Of a stretch of 64,000 nucleotides of DNA, positions 1 to 12,786 are shown in pieces. A program made the position numbers and the translations under genes. This stretch comes from Adiantum capillus-veneris (taxonomy: Eukaryota; Streptophyta; Polypodiopsida; Polypodiales; Pteridaceae): assembly GCA_014529385.2 (NCBI GenBank), contig CM043956.1:91280721-91344720 (forward strand), read 5' to 3'. The stretch's first letter is position 1, and each line of letters begins with the position of its first letter. The notes beneath the pieces were generated by a model. It did no database searches. It saw nothing but the letters and a program-made list of their open reading frames with translations, and was not told the origin of the DNA.

Positions 1-33
1 GAGAAACGTGTACTTGAGCCAAGCTCACGAACA

Positions 34-127
34 AAACATTTCAAAAATTGATGAGACTGGGTGTATACTAGCTTGGAAAAGTGCAAACATTTCAAAAATT
101 GATGAGAACGGGTGTATACTAGCCTAG
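34..127. repeat. Two-copy tandem repeat, 51 bp period
   Basis: A segment starting AAACATTTCAAAAATTGATG occurs at about 34 and again at about 85 with only a few differences. Its role is unknown. It lies upstream of gypsy debris and could be non-coding sequence of that element. Confidence 0.7.
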
Positions 128-349
128 AATGCAGAAGAGTGTTCATGATTACATTAGTTTATGCAACATTTGTGCAAATCAGACACTTGTAGAACACGCA
201 ACATTGTTTAGAGTAGCAATTGCATCTCAGTGGAGCTTGTACATTGTACCTGACCAAAGAGATCCTACCATAAGGGTTGAATAGATTGATACTGAAATCC
301 ATTTAAACCAAAGCATAAAGTTATGTTTTGATTGGGGATCACCTCTACA

Positions 350-1440
350 TAAGAGAATGTGCTCCACAAAAGACGAATACATTCTGAATCTTGAGCAACC
401 TCATGTTGGTGGACAAGGAGGCATACATTTTTTTGCAAATAAAACCACGAAAGCGATTCTTGTTGCAGGAATTTGGTGGCCAATCTTGTTCTTGGATGCT
501 GAAGCGTATGAAGAGATGTGATGAACGTCGATGAATGAAAGCACCTATGAAGAGAGACAAAATTCCCTTAAGACCATTGATGCGGCAAGAGCTTTTGCCA
601 AATGAGGCATACACTTTGTACATACCATATCACCTCCCGCATATCTAATATATCATTGTGGCCATAGACTATCTAACCAAATGGGTTGAAGCCAAAGCAA
701 CATAGAAAAATGGTGCAAAATTGACAAGAACTTCTTGTATGAGAACATCTTTACAAGATATGGGCAACCAATTGAAATAGTTAGCGACAGAGGGACTCAA
801 TTCCTGAATGAAGTGATTGAAGTCTTGCTGGATGAATTCATGGCAATTCATTGCAAATCAGCACCATATCATCCTCAAGCTAATGGAAAAGTGGAGAGCA
901 TGAATAAAATCCTATGCATGGTGCTCACAAAAATAGTGAATAAATCAAGAGTAGATTGGGACCAAATGCTACATTCATCTCTTTGGGCATACTGGGTTGC
1001 TTACAAAATAATAATTAGAATGACACATTTTAATATGGTGTTTGGGCCTAACGCCATACTGACCATGGAATTCCAATACTTCTCGTAGCCAAGAACTTAG
1101 TGGAGAGGCCATGAGCTATTAGAAAGGGTGAATGAGCTAGAGAAGCTAGACAAAGTTTGCTTAAGAGCCGTCACAGACATCTATGCACAAAAAGGAAGCA
1201 TGAAGGATTTCCATGATCAACATGTGATCAACAAGGAATTCAGAAAGGGTGACTATGTATTAGTCTATACCTTAATAAAACACTTCAAAAAGTTAAAAAA
1301 AACAAGGAAATGGCCCATTCATCATTAGAGACATATCATCAAGTGGCACCATAAAACTTGAAACATTAGAGGGAGAAGAGATGTCCAATTGGATGAGTGG
1401 CTGCAAGTTGAAGAAATATTATCTACCACTAACCATAGAA
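350..1440 (+). pseudogene. Ty3/gypsy integrase, degraded
   Basis: Fragments in several frames line up in integrase order. At 395-525 there is a remnant of the zinc-binding H2C2 region (HVGGQGGIHFF, then GIWWPILF). At about 655-710 comes the start of the core (VAIDYLTKWVEAKAT). From 735 to 1088 the rest of the core keeps SDRGTQF and HPQANGKVESMN, which hold the second Asp and the Glu of the DDE triad. At 1128-1440 there is a C-terminal tail ending in a CKLKKYYLPL-like stretch. A stop follows the core start and two or more frame changes separate the pieces, so it cannot encode integrase. No protease or reverse transcriptase precedes it in the window; the element is cut off or rearranged. Confidence 0.88.
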
Positions 1441-1619
1441 ATGTTGGGAAAGATACACCATGTAGCAGAAAGGAGGAAATAAGCCAAAGCTAATCAGGCA
1501 CGGGCTTAGGAGGAAGCAAAATTGTAGATCTTAAAGCGCAAGCAATGACAAAACAATGTCCAAATTCAACAACCAACAACACCACCTCCTCTTATAGAAG
1601 CCATTTAGACAGAGACGAA

Positions 1620-1990
1620 TTGGCTTGGAGGTATGGATGTAAGAATTTGTATACATCTGGTAGACGGATCAACAAAGCAAGCTCTTGTAGAGACTGGAGC
1701 TAGAGCCAATGCCATGAAGCTTTCTACATTCATGAAGATGTTAAGATGTGCAATTGACGACCAATCAGATTGAGCTCAAAGCTGCAAACCAAGGGATGAT
1801 GGTTAGTCTAGGTCAAGTAAATTTTATTTTACAATCAACATCGACAGTCATCAATGCCCACACCAATTTCATGTCATAGTGGAGACACATCTTAATGAAG
1901 CAATCATCCTAGGTGTGCCCTAGATGCAAATTTACAAAAGAAATTCCAGATTAGCAAGATGATACTTTATGATTTACACTTAAAGAAACC
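1620..1990 (+). pseudogene. Retropepsin (gypsy protease) remnant
   Basis: Translation near 1645-1720 reads VDGSTKQALVETGARANAM, where the active-site D-S/T-G-A appears as ETGA, so the catalytic Asp is lost. About 55 codons later, VIVETHLNEAIILGVP resembles the ILGRPWL end of plant gypsy proteases. Stops interrupt the frame. Protease normally lies upstream of integrase in gypsy elements, but here it follows an integrase on the same strand. It therefore probably belongs to a second, separate insertion. This is a weak but coherent match. Confidence 0.55.
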
Positions 1991-3426
<1,436 letters not shown>

Positions 3427-3940
3427 TCAGTAAATCTTCTCAAGATCAGTGGAAATGTCATTCTTGGACATAATGTGTCCAAGAATTTTTTCTTGTCTTA
3501 CTATGAAGACACATTTCTCTGGGCTCAAGAAAATATGATAGGTTCTACACTTCTCAAAGATATTCTTCAGATGCTCTATGCGCTCATTTCTCAAGAAAGA
3601 ATGCGTACATAATTCATCCATGTAAATCTCTAAGAATTGTCTCAGAAAATCTTTGAAAGCATGACTCATCAGTCTTTGGAATGTGGTAGGTGCATTGGTA
3701 AAGACAAATGGCATCACTTCATAAGGAAATATATTCCATTTTGTGGCAAAGGCGACTGTCATATGTTGATTCTCATGATTTATAGCAAGTTAGTTGTAGC
3801 TTGAAAATCCATTAAGAAAGCTATAAGCTTCCTTGCTTGCAACTCGCTCAATCACATGATCAGTAATTGGTAGGGGATAGTTGTCTTGGATAGTAGTGAT
3901 AGACAGTTTTTGGATATCTATATTTGCCATATTGAGCTAC
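3427..3940 (-). pseudogene. Ty3/gypsy reverse transcriptase fragment
   Basis: Reading leftward from about 3935, palm-domain blocks appear in order: IQDNYPLP, IERVASKEAYSFL, then FATKWNIFPYEVMPFVFTNA with PTTFQRLM following. These are the classic gypsy blocks 3-4. The catalytic box reads YMDE instead of YMDD, so one of the paired aspartates is gone. After it comes the thumb-like EKCVF...ILGHIMSK. At least one stop breaks the frame near 3790. Only about 170 codons survive. The 5' part is duplicated upstream (see the direct repeat at 3816-4325). Confidence 0.85.
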
Positions 3941-4325
3941 ATCACCCAAGAAAAATCACCTAAATACTATGACTATCTTCACTCTTTTAGAGTACATAGT
4001 TGTTTGTGAGTTGTTGGATCTCCTTGTAAAACTCTTAGCTAGCTGGTCATTGGGCTAGTTGCAAGAAAGAAAGCTATAAGCTTCCTTGCTTTCAACTCGC
4101 TCAATCACATGATCAGTAATTGGTAGGGGGTAGTTTTCTTGGATAGTAGTGATGGACAGTTTTTGGCTATCTATATTTGCCATAGTGAGCTACGTCACCC
4201 AAGAAAAATCACCTAAATACTATGACTATCTTCTCTCTTTCAGAGTATATAGTCGTTTGTGAGTTGCTAGACTTTTCCCATATCTCCTTGTAAAACCCTT
4301 AGCTAGCTGGTCATTCGGCTAGTTG
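3816..4325. repeat. Direct duplication of ~250 bp (two copies)
   Basis: About 246 bp starting GAAAGCTATAAGCTTCCTTG at 3816 recurs at 4069, ending near 4325. The copies differ at scattered sites and by about 11 extra bases in the second. The unit covers the start of the antisense reverse transcriptase fragment and sequence 5' of it, so the duplication arose within the retroelement remnant. Confidence 0.9.
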
Positions 4326-5007
4326 AACCAAAATAAAATAAAATTTTGAAAATAGAAAACATATTATGACTCATTTATATGTAAGTATTTCTTTTTAAGA
4401 GGGCCTAAATATATGTACTTTTTTAATATTATTTTGATATTTAATTAAATATTTATACCCTAAATGTCCTCTCTCACCCTCTTCACCATTACCCTCCCCT
4501 CTCACCTCCATAGCTCTTATATGAACTTCTATATGTACATACACCATCTCTATTTCTCTCTCTATCACTTCTAAGTTACAATTATATCTTATCTTTTCTT
4601 AAAATACATAGAAATTCAACATGTAAACCATTCTGCAAATTGGGGATTCTCACCAATTAAAATCGGCATTTTTATCATGGTGATCAAACTTGGTGGCATG
4701 ATAGCATAAGGTCAAGGAGAAAGAAGAAAAGACCAGTGGTCATTTTTGACAATCTACACAAGGTATAACCAAAATTCTTCAAAGCTTCACTATCACAAGG
4801 ATTCCCTCACTTCATTCACCCATCTTCCTTCAACCATTCAACTCATTCTACCCATTGTAGATGTATCTTTAACCACTTTTAGTGATTACTGACACGAACT
4901 ATTAACCTACTAACTTCTTTTCAGACACTAACTGCTAACCTACTAGCAAAAATATCCATTGACCTAATCTTAAAAGGAACCTTGCTTCAAGACACATATA
5001 GAAAAAA

Positions 5008-5008
<1 letters not shown>

Positions 5009-5052
<44 letters not shown>

Positions 5053-5058
5053 CCCCCC
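5009..5058. repeat. (TC)n microsatellite with C run
   Basis: About 20 TC units end in a run of nine cytosines. Confidence 0.95.
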
Positions 5059-5815
5059 ACCCCCTTCTTTAACACTCTAATTTCACCTTTATCTACCATC
5101 AATAATACTTTATCTTGAGTCCACATCCATGACTTAAGCAGACAAAGAAGGCCCGCAACATTTTGATATTCAAAAAATCATAATCTTGATTTGTTATGTT
5201 TATAAAGTAGGATTACCAATAACCTTAATGAGGGATATCATACCTATAAATAGACTCCTTTCCTTCTTGTAAATCATCTCTCATCTATGATCTCAAATCT
5301 CTAATATCTTAAGAATCTCCCATATATAGCACCCCAACACTATATGCACGAGGAGAGATTTAGGTGTAGTCACCACTTTGTGAGCTTCACACTTCGTGTG
5401 AGAGCTTTGATGCTACACATAGCAATTGAGAGAGTGCGAGTTCCAAAATCTCAAAACCACTATTGTATATGCTCTTCCATTATCAACAAATTGAGGTTTT
5501 GGTGCTTCAAAGGCATGTTTTTGTTATAGAATCCCTATCCTTCCACTTGTGCCGTGTGGTTTGGTGAATACAAGGTGACTTGTATCTTTTAAGTTTTGTC
5601 ATTTGAGCTTGTTTGAGAGAGTGGTTAGTCTGTTTTCATATCCAAATTCTTGTCCATTTTAAGAGGGTATTGTGGTAAGAGGTTTTTCACACTCTAAGAT
5701 AGTGTGTGTGTTGGCAATGGTTTTAGTATTGATTTAGTTTATGCAAGCTCTATGATAGCATCATAGCAAACAACCTCACTCTGCAAGGTGTAGATCAGGT
5801 ATTGCATAAAATCCA

Positions 5816-5818
<3 letters not shown>

Positions 5819-5884
<66 letters not shown>
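5819..5884. repeat. (CT)n microsatellite
   Basis: About 33 uninterrupted CT units. Confidence 0.97.
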
Positions 5885-5887
<3 letters not shown>

Positions 5888-6029
5888 CCTTCCCTTGCTC
5901 TACATCATTCTTGCTCCACTTGGTGTGGGGCACAAACAACAAGCTGCCATGGCCCAACTACACATAGGCATGAAAGAGCGTGAAGAAGGCACAACAAGAA
6001 AAAAATCTATAAAATTATGATATCTGGCT

Positions 6030-6281
6030 GAACTCTTCTATGTCTGTACATGAGATTAACTTATATACAAGTGACACTTCAAAAAACTCACTTACGGGCA
6101 CTCAAGGCAACCCAACAACTAGCACTACACTAATGACTTGCACTGCATGTACATGTGCTTGCTCTAAAAGCCCCACAAAACAAAAGCACACAAACCCTTT
6201 TGACATCAGGCGTCATGTCCATATGTACAAATTTACACAAAAATTGGGGTGTTCAAAATGGGCTCAATATAGTTTGCCACA
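6030..6281 (-). promoter_or_regulatory. Probable 3' LTR (U3) of the gypsy element
   Basis: This stretch aligns with about 40985-41231, which sits in the same place beside the related integrase. On the minus strand it would start TGTGGCAAAC directly after a purine-rich tract (GCAGGCTAGGG), as expected at a polypurine tract/LTR border. It contains TGTATATAAG around 6061-6070, a plausible TATA box; the relative at 41 kb has TTTTATATAAC in the same place. The far end of the LTR is not defined. Confidence 0.6.
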
Positions 6282-6399
6282 CCCTAGCCTGCTAGATCAT
6301 TCAATCATCAATAAAAAAGAGAACTTGTAAACCAAGTGATGGAGCCTTTAATTCATCTTCAGAATTAGCCACATGATAAGAAAATTATTCAAATGAAGA

Positions 6400-7250
6400 C
6401 CTATCCTCCACCACAACCATCAACCTTGCAATATACTTCTTCAACTTGTAGCCATTCACACATGATTTGTGCGGGGTACCATCCAAGTGAGCAATCTGAT
6501 ATGTGTCATTTGGAAACCTCTTTAAAAGCAAGAAAGGACCTTTTCACTTGATCTAAAATTTCTTTTGAAAAGTATTATCAAGATTCTATTGTAACAAAGA
6601 ACCATGTCACCCTTCTTGATGTCTTTGTCTTTCACCTTCTCATTTGTGTTTGCTTGATTGTTCTTCAATACCTGCTCATAATGCTCGAAAGCAAGCAACC
6701 TACCCAATTGTGCACATTGAAAATACAGAAGACACTCTTTGAGTGCATCATGAGGCTCATATTCAAGATTTAACATCAGCCTCAACGCTGGTATCTCCAC
6801 TTCAATAGGAAGCAAAGCCTCTTTGCCAAAAACTAGGTGAAAGGGAAAGAAACCAATACCTGATTTTTATGGCAATACTGTAAACCCAAAGAGCACAAGA
6901 TAGCTCTAAATCCCAAGTCTTCACATGATTTTTTTTCATCTTTGTAAGATCCTTATGACCTTTCATTCATACCATTACATTAGGGACACATAGTAGGGAG
7001 TAGTGAACCTGCAGTGCATATGAAGCTTCTCACATAGGTAATCCACCAACTCTCCCCTACAACCTGGACCCTTGTCCTCCAATGGCATCCCAAATTTGCA
7101 ACAAAAAACTTCATTTAAAAATTGGGAAACATCTTTGCTTGTGATTTTCTTAACAACTTTTGCTTTGACCCACCTAGATAGATAGTCAACAATACTAAGT
7201 ATGTAACATTTGCCTCTAGATGCCATAGGTAGAGGACCTATCACATCAAT
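6400..7250 (-). pseudogene. Ty3/gypsy integrase, degraded
   Basis: Minus-strand pieces give IGPLPMASRGKCYILSIVDY and LSRWVKAKVV (core start, from 7244), then FCCKFGMP and a damaged second Asp region (EDKGPGCRGEL, where SDRGPGF is usual). Later come the C-terminal stretches LPIEVEIPALRLML, LAFEHYEQVLKN and KKGDMVLCYN (6815-6522), and further LTR-proximal residues to about 6400. The glutamate-containing HPQ-NG-E block is lost near 6960. The relative at 41.4-42.0 kb retains that block and is about as long, which confirms the alignment. Confidence 0.87.
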
Positions 7251-7922
7251 ACCCTACTTCTCAAACACATAATGTGCCACAAAGGTGCTTCTAACTTCAA
7301 ATTTGAGAACCCTACTTTCCATGATTTGGAATTCTTCACAAGACCTGCACCAATAATGAACATCACGTTTGATGCTTGATGTGCCAAATAAAGAGGCCCT
7401 CCTAGACCCCATTCTCTTCCTAATGGATATAAAACACAAAATTCATCAATAAGATCCTTCGTGCCAAGAAAGGGAGAGAACACCTTATTGATGTGATTTT
7501 GGTACCAAGAACAACCCTTCATAAGACCAAAAGTAAGCACACAATAACAAAAGCATCCCCATGGTGTGATAAAGGTGGCCTTCTTTTGATCTTCTGAAGT
7601 CAAGGTGAGCTGAAAATATCCATAGAATCCATCACATACACTATTATACCTCTCATGCCCTACGATTGAAGGTGGCCTTCTTTTGATCTTCTGAAGTCAA
7701 GGTGAGCTGAAAATATCCATAGAATCCATCACATACACTATTATACCTCTCATGCCCTACGATTGAATCAAGTACGTCATCTATGAAAGGAAGAGGGTAT
7801 GGATTTCTCTTCATGGCTGCATTTAAAGGCTTAAAATCAACCAAAATTCTCCACTTTCCATCCTTCTTGGGTGTGACAAAAACATGAATTACCCATTTTG
7901 TAGTACTCACTGGGACATACAA
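7250..7922 (-). pseudogene. Ty3/gypsy reverse transcriptase fused by deletion to integrase zinc region
   Basis: From 7922 the frame shows FVTPKKDGKWRILVDFKPLN, NPYPLPFIDDVLDSIVGHER and YGYFQLTLTSEDQKKATF, the fingers and palm start of a gypsy reverse transcriptase. ITPWGCFCY and NKVFSPFLGT follow. The sequence then passes abruptly to HYWCRSCEEFQ, the end of the integrase H2C2 motif. The catalytic MDD box, thumb and RNase H are missing, so an internal deletion joins the two domains near 7440-7390. A 97 bp tandem duplication also breaks the frame. Confidence 0.87.
7572..7765. repeat. Perfect 97 bp tandem duplication
   Basis: The 97 bases from 7572 are repeated without any difference I could find from 7669. 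The length is not a multiple of three, so the duplication shifts the reverse transcriptase frame. Perfect identity inside an otherwise decayed element implies that it is recent, or that it is an assembly artefact. Confidence 0.93.
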
Positions 7923-8361
7923 AACCTACTTTGAGAAGTTTGTCTACCTTTTCCTTTAAATCATTAAGTTGTACATGTCCCATTCTCCTTAGCTTTTGGC
8001 ATAGGGGCTGAGATTCTTCCTTGATTGGAATGTGGAATTTCTTTACTTTGAAGCCTCTAATTTCCTCATGAGAAGCGATGAATAAATTGGGAAACTATTG
8101 TATCATGGCAAGATACTCACCCTTCTCATGACTAGTCAAATTTGGACACAGCATGCTTTGAATTAGCTCTTGCTTGACATTAGGTTGAACCTTGGGTTTC
8201 ATCAACTCTTCAGTTTGATCATAAGGACCAGAGATATACTCATTCTCCATAAGGTAAAGAAATCTTTGTTTCTCATCGTGCTATTCTTCAAGTAACAAGG
8301 AAGAAACATTTACATCACTATCGCTGCTATCTTCCACTTCACCGCCATCATCCTCACTATC

Positions 8362-8800
8362 TTATTCTTCACTTAAATATTCTTGTTCATCATCTTCATT
8401 AAAATCAGTATCCAAAGATTGCTTGCTAGGAATTTCAAACCTCTTTTCATCACCCCTTCTATTGTAGAGAGTGGTAGTACCATGTCCCCAATCATGTATA
8501 GCTTTGGTTGCATGTAACCATGGTCTTCCAAGGATGAGAGGGAATGCACCAATACCCACGGGCATAACATGACAATTGACAGAGCTTTATTATCAAATAC
8601 ATCCACCTCCAAGTCCTTTATAACTCCAAAACACTTCACCCTTGATTGGTTTACAAGCTTTAAACAAAAACTTGAATTCTTCACCAGGTTGAGTCCCAAC
8701 TTTGATACACAAGCTTGAGAGATAACGCATACATGTGTGCCTCGTCAGTATAAGCCTCTTCAATGAACTTTGTATTTCCATGCATCCACAATAGGGCATA
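8362..8800 (-). pseudogene. Gypsy retropepsin, degraded
   Basis: The minus strand near 8740-8700 reads GTHVCVISQACVSKVG, which parallels AQVCVMTEAIMKEAG in the intact-order element at 27.8 kb. The catalytic D-S/T-G just before it is destroyed by a stop. Further on, GIGAFPLILGRPWLHATKAI (from about 8553) is the hallmark end of plant gypsy proteases. Frames differ between the two halves. An acidic linker rich in D and E follows to 8362. Upstream at 8951-8760 is an unassigned Lys-rich stretch (LKRKWKYVVNPMKKEH). Confidence 0.75.
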
Positions 8801-9257
8801 TATCAGAGAACTCATTCAAAGATATAACTCTCTCAAACCCCCTAGCATGCTCCTTCTTCATAGGATTGACCACATACTTCCATTTCCTCTTTAACTTAGG
8901 GCACATCTCCATGAGTTTCCTGAAGGTAACATCAGCCTTCCTTCTCACCAAATCAGCCCTTAATTTACAATTTGGTTGACCTTATCCCAAAGGAAAATTG
9001 GATGCATTGTAAGGTTGCTTGGGCTTTTTCTTCTTCTTCTCTTTACTTGTACATGTTTCAACATGTTTCCCTCTTTATGGATGGGACTTGCATCACTCAT
9101 GTCATGATCTCTTGTAACCCTCTCACCTATAGGCATCACCATAGCTCCCCGAATCATCCTTGTTCTTCTTCAAGGAGATTATGCTTACCACCTTTGTTTT
9201 TCCCTTCTCTTTAGCTGTCAAACCACTTGGCCCTGCTTCCATCTCAATACCATAATC

Positions 9258-10295
9258 TTAAGCTCGAAAAGGAATTTGTGAAGGAAGAGGAAAAATGTCA
9301 CTACCCATTCTCTTAAGTATGTCACATTGAGGGCTCTTATGACCCCATTCACCACAATTGTAGCATTGAAACACATCCCCTTTACCATACACACCTCTTC
9401 CTCTACCACTTGCACCTGCCTTATAGTTTTCATGTCCACGACCATGAATATATCCTTGGCCGCTTCCACCTCCCATCATCTGTACACTAAAGTTTTTCAT
9501 AAGACCCACCATCTCTTGCATATCCTTGTGAAGAGCTTCAGTGGCACTTGAAGTAGCACCATACACACCATGAGCCACATACCCATTGTTTCCTATCGCT
9601 GCCTCCTATGTAGGTACCTATGGTTGGTCCATAATCCTTACTCCAAATTTAGGATTCCTCGTTGATTCCAAGCTGATTTAAACGCTACATCTTCCACTCT
9701 TTATTCTTTGACATTCTAACTGCTTCATTAAATGTCCTTAGCTGCTTCAAATCCACCTTGAAACATAGATTAGCTTTGAGACATTGAAGAAACCCGTTCT
9801 TCTTCAGTACCATGGGAATGTTTTTAGCCCCTAAAGCAACATGCCATCTCTCCCATAGCTCATTTAATTGCTTCACATAAGATTCCACACTTTGATTTTC
9901 ACCTTGAAAAAGACTTATCTTGTCAGGGTGCTCAAGATAGATTGCCATATCTTGTCAGGGTGCTCAAGAAAATCTTCTCGTATTCCATTGTACATCATCA
10001 CTTGAGGAGGCTTAACCGCTTGCAATTGAGCTTCATATTCCTTGAACCAAGTCCTTGCATCATCTTTAAGGCAGAAGAAGAAAATCCTCAATACTACAAT
10101 AGGATCTTGCTCATCAGCAAGCAAGCATTGAAACTCCAAATCTTCAATAAACGTTTCTGCATTTTCACCCTTATGGCCATGAAACTCAAGAAAATTTGAA
10201 ACCCTACTGATGGTGAGCCAAAAAAAGTAAGGAAGCTTCACGGCCATTTTTGAAGAGAAAAATGGAATTTCCATTTTCAAAAGATAAGAAACCAC
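9258..10295 (-). pseudogene. Gypsy gag with CCHC zinc knuckle, degraded
   Basis: The N-terminal half from 10295 contains FLEFHGHKGENAETFIEDLE and KDDARTWFKEYEAQLQA, the usual retrotransposon gag core. It continues after a break at about 9948 with ENQSVESYVKQLNELWERW. A glycine-rich stretch follows, then CYNCGEWGHKSPQC (about 9365-9324), a canonical C-X2-C-X4-H-X4-C nucleic-acid-binding knuckle. A short direct repeat (ATCTTGTCAGGGTGCTCAAG, at 9918 and 9952) sits at the break between halves. At least two frame changes separate the parts. Confidence 0.85.
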
Positions 10296-10641
10296 TTTTT
10301 AAGAAGAAAATGATTAAAGGACCTTGCTTAGTCAGGAAGAAATTGAAAGAGAAAAGAAAGAAAATCATTGTTTCAGATGTCTTTAAACCACCTTGCATGG
10401 AATTGCCCTAAAGACAAGAAGAAATAGGATGATGATAAAGACAAAAACTTTGCCAAGGGAAAAAGGGTAAGCAGGTCCATGATATCCAAGTCCTCTCTTT
10501 TCCTGGTAATGAAAGGTATAAATCTATATAATTTTTTCATATTGATAGCACTCATACTTGTAGTTCGTCAACCAATATGTAGAGTTCCACGTTTGGTCCA
10601 CATTAGTTGGCTAGAATACATGGATTTTCTAAAGGAAAAGA

Positions 10642-11166
10642 GTGAGAATTATGGTTGATGCTTGTACCACTCATAACTTCATAAATCATGTTATTGTCAA
10701 GAAGTTAAAAGGTGATCCCAACAATGTAGCAGAGACCATTATGTTGTCTCTCCTATGTGGGGAGAAGTTAATACTATCTGGCATATCTTGCCACATGGTA
10801 TCCAATTTGGAAGTAAAAATTGAAGGTTATAAGGATACCCTACTTCCAGGTGATGAAAATGGATTGTGCATAAAAGGGCATGAGACTTTGGGCCCAATGC
10901 ATGTGGAAGTGGAGCTCTATGACAAATTGCTTATTCAGGAGGTACAACTCACCACAAGGATATTTTCTGCAACCTATTCCCTGACTTGGCAGCAGTCAAT
11001 TGTGTGCCCTAAAAGCAATGGCAAAGGAAAACAACAACATAAGATTTTTTGTTTTCAAAATGCGTCATTCTTCCTTATGAGCATCCAGTTTTCTTTCAAA
11101 GAGCCCTCACTAATCACCTTTACAAAATGCATCGTTCTTCCTTACGAGCACCCATTTTGCTTTTAG
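10642..11166 (+). pseudogene. Retropepsin-like fragment of another gypsy lineage
   Basis: The open frame begins near RIMVDACTTHNFINHVIVKK. In other gypsy lineages this block reads VD-S/G-G-S/A-THNFI, so the catalytic triplet is degenerate (DAC). It continues with LEVKIEGYKDTLLP and GPMHVEVELYDKLLI before passing into low-information repeat sequence after about 10990. Only the first 60 or so codons are recognisable. It is opposite in strand to the neighbouring gypsy element and of a different protease subtype, so it is an independent fragment. Confidence 0.6.
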
Positions 11167-11400
11167 AGAGCCCTCACTGCCTGAAAGCTTGGTAGTAAGC
11201 GTTTGTGTGCCCTAAAAGCAATGGTAGAGGAAAACGACAACATACGATTTTTTGTTTTCAAAATGTGTCATTCTTCCTTATGAGCATCCATTTTTCTTTT
11301 AGAGAGCCCTCACTAATCAACTTTACAAAATGCATCGTTTCTTCCTTATGAGCACCCATTTTTCTTTTAGAGAGCCCTCACTAATCACCTTTACAAAACC
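10999..11400. repeat. Nested tandem repeat (about 206 bp unit built of ~67 bp pairs)
   Basis: The phrase TGTGCCCTAAAAGCAATGG starts near 10999 and again near 11205. Each long unit contains two copies of a roughly 67 bp module (TTCTTCCTTATGAGCAYCCA ... GAGAGCCCTCACTAATCA). There are thus four short modules in two pairs, meaning a local duplication was itself duplicated. Confidence 0.88.
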
Positions 11401-11596
11401 TATGGTGGCATGCAATATCATGGAACCTACCCAAAGGCTTCTTAACCTGGATCCTTACTATGTTACCATCTTCTCCAAGTTGTCATCCCGCTATCAGGGG
11501 ATTTGTGTTCGAAAGGTGAGTCGGGAAGGTGCAGGGCCTCTGGCTGTGAGAGGTATGAGAAAGAGTGTTGGAGCAGACACAATCAATGAAGCTTAA

Positions 11597-12786
11597 ACAC
11601 TTGAATCTGACAACTTGAACAAAATTCTGAAGCTTGATTAATCAAAGTGAACTATTAACATCACTGCTATTTAAATTAAGTTCTAATTGGGAAGTTTATG
11701 CTCCTCATTTTGGTTTAACCTGACTTAATTCAGGTGATAATAGAGAAAATCAAATTTCAACTATCTTGATGATGATAATGTCGAAGTCGATGATATAACT
11801 AGTGAGGATGACGATGTTTTTCCCTTTGTCTTAATTGGCTTGCCAAGCTCGCCTTGACGCTCTTCCTCTCCTTCGTTCCTCCTCTGCTGCTTCAAGGTCG
11901 AGAGAGAGAGATATCAAGGATATGATTAATTATGGATTATTGAAAATGTAAGGTTTCCAGTTTTCGAAACCTTAAAAATTGTACAAAGCTTGTAAAATTA
12001 ATTTGAAAACCACTTTTGAAGGATTCAAACATGGCTAATATTGGTATTTTTGGAATCATAAGCAGAGCTTTACTATGGTTAGTAATTTTCAGAATCAGAA
12101 TCCAATATAAACTGGAAAAGTTACAGACCCTGGAAGGTTACAATAGGAATTCAATCAGTTAATAAAAATTGGATGGTTTCAGTAATAATTACTAACAAAG
12201 ACTTCTTATCCTAAGGTTCTAGAATTAACTAATATTTCAAATTTTCATAATTAGAAATCTGCAAAATCAACCAAAATTGATTCTGGAAGATATGGGGGTA
12301 GTGTGGAGCTAGGGGGACCTGCTAGAGACAGGTTTAGCAGCAATTGGTGCCATTTGCAAGCTGGGGGCTTGCTTGGGGTGGCAAAACCTGCCATAAACTG
12401 CCCGGTGCCCATAAAAAGCTATAAAAAGACTCCCTTCCCTTCATAAAAATTTAGACTCGGAGCCTTGACACACTCTCTCTCATCTAGAGAGAACGCTATG
12501 CAGAAATCACTAGAGATTAAGCTCTAGTTGATTAACATGAACGGTAATTAGCATAATCCTTCTTAATTAGCAAGGCTAGATTAATCTATTTTGTTAATAA
12601 ATTAAAGATTAGGCCTATGTTTACTCATAAATCCTCTCTTAATTAAATATTATCTGCTAATTGTTGTAATTAAGCTTGGAAATGTAAAGCTAATTAATTA
12701 TCCTATCATATTAGGGCTAAAATTGACCAAATTAACCATGAATTAATGGGAAATATATTAATTAAGCTTATATTAAGTTGAGGTAA
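11597..12786. other. Non-coding; possible LTR/leader with TATA-like box
   Basis: No coding motif was found. GCTATAAAAAGACTCCC at about 12416-12432 followed by a pyrimidine-rich stretch looks like a core promoter. About 2.3 kb downstream is a gag-like start, so this could be the LTR promoter of a gypsy element. No second LTR was seen. Confidence 0.35.

Larger units (their letters stand above)
4326..6029. other. No recognisable gene; AT-rich with CT tracts
   Basis: No conserved protein motif was found on either strand. The stretch 5250-5700 resembles leader or LTR-like non-coding DNA, with CCATATATAGCACC near 5320, but no matching partner was found in the window. Confidence 0.4.
6030..10400 (-). 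mobile_element. Degraded Ty3/gypsy element (minus strand)
   Basis: Reading from 10.4 kb down to 6.0 kb, the domain order is gag, CCHC knuckle, protease, partial reverse transcriptase, integrase, then a 3' LTR-like tail. This order is that of Ty3/gypsy. The second half of the reverse transcriptase and all of RNase H are missing. A 5' LTR was not recognised. A closely related integrase plus tail lies at about 40985-42067, so the family had several copies. The element cannot encode a working polyprotein. Confidence 0.88.

Noticed and set aside
5802-6020. Open frames with long Leu-Ser or Arg-Glu runs over CT/GA tracts (also at 33253, 61591)
   Set aside because: Translations of dinucleotide microsatellites.
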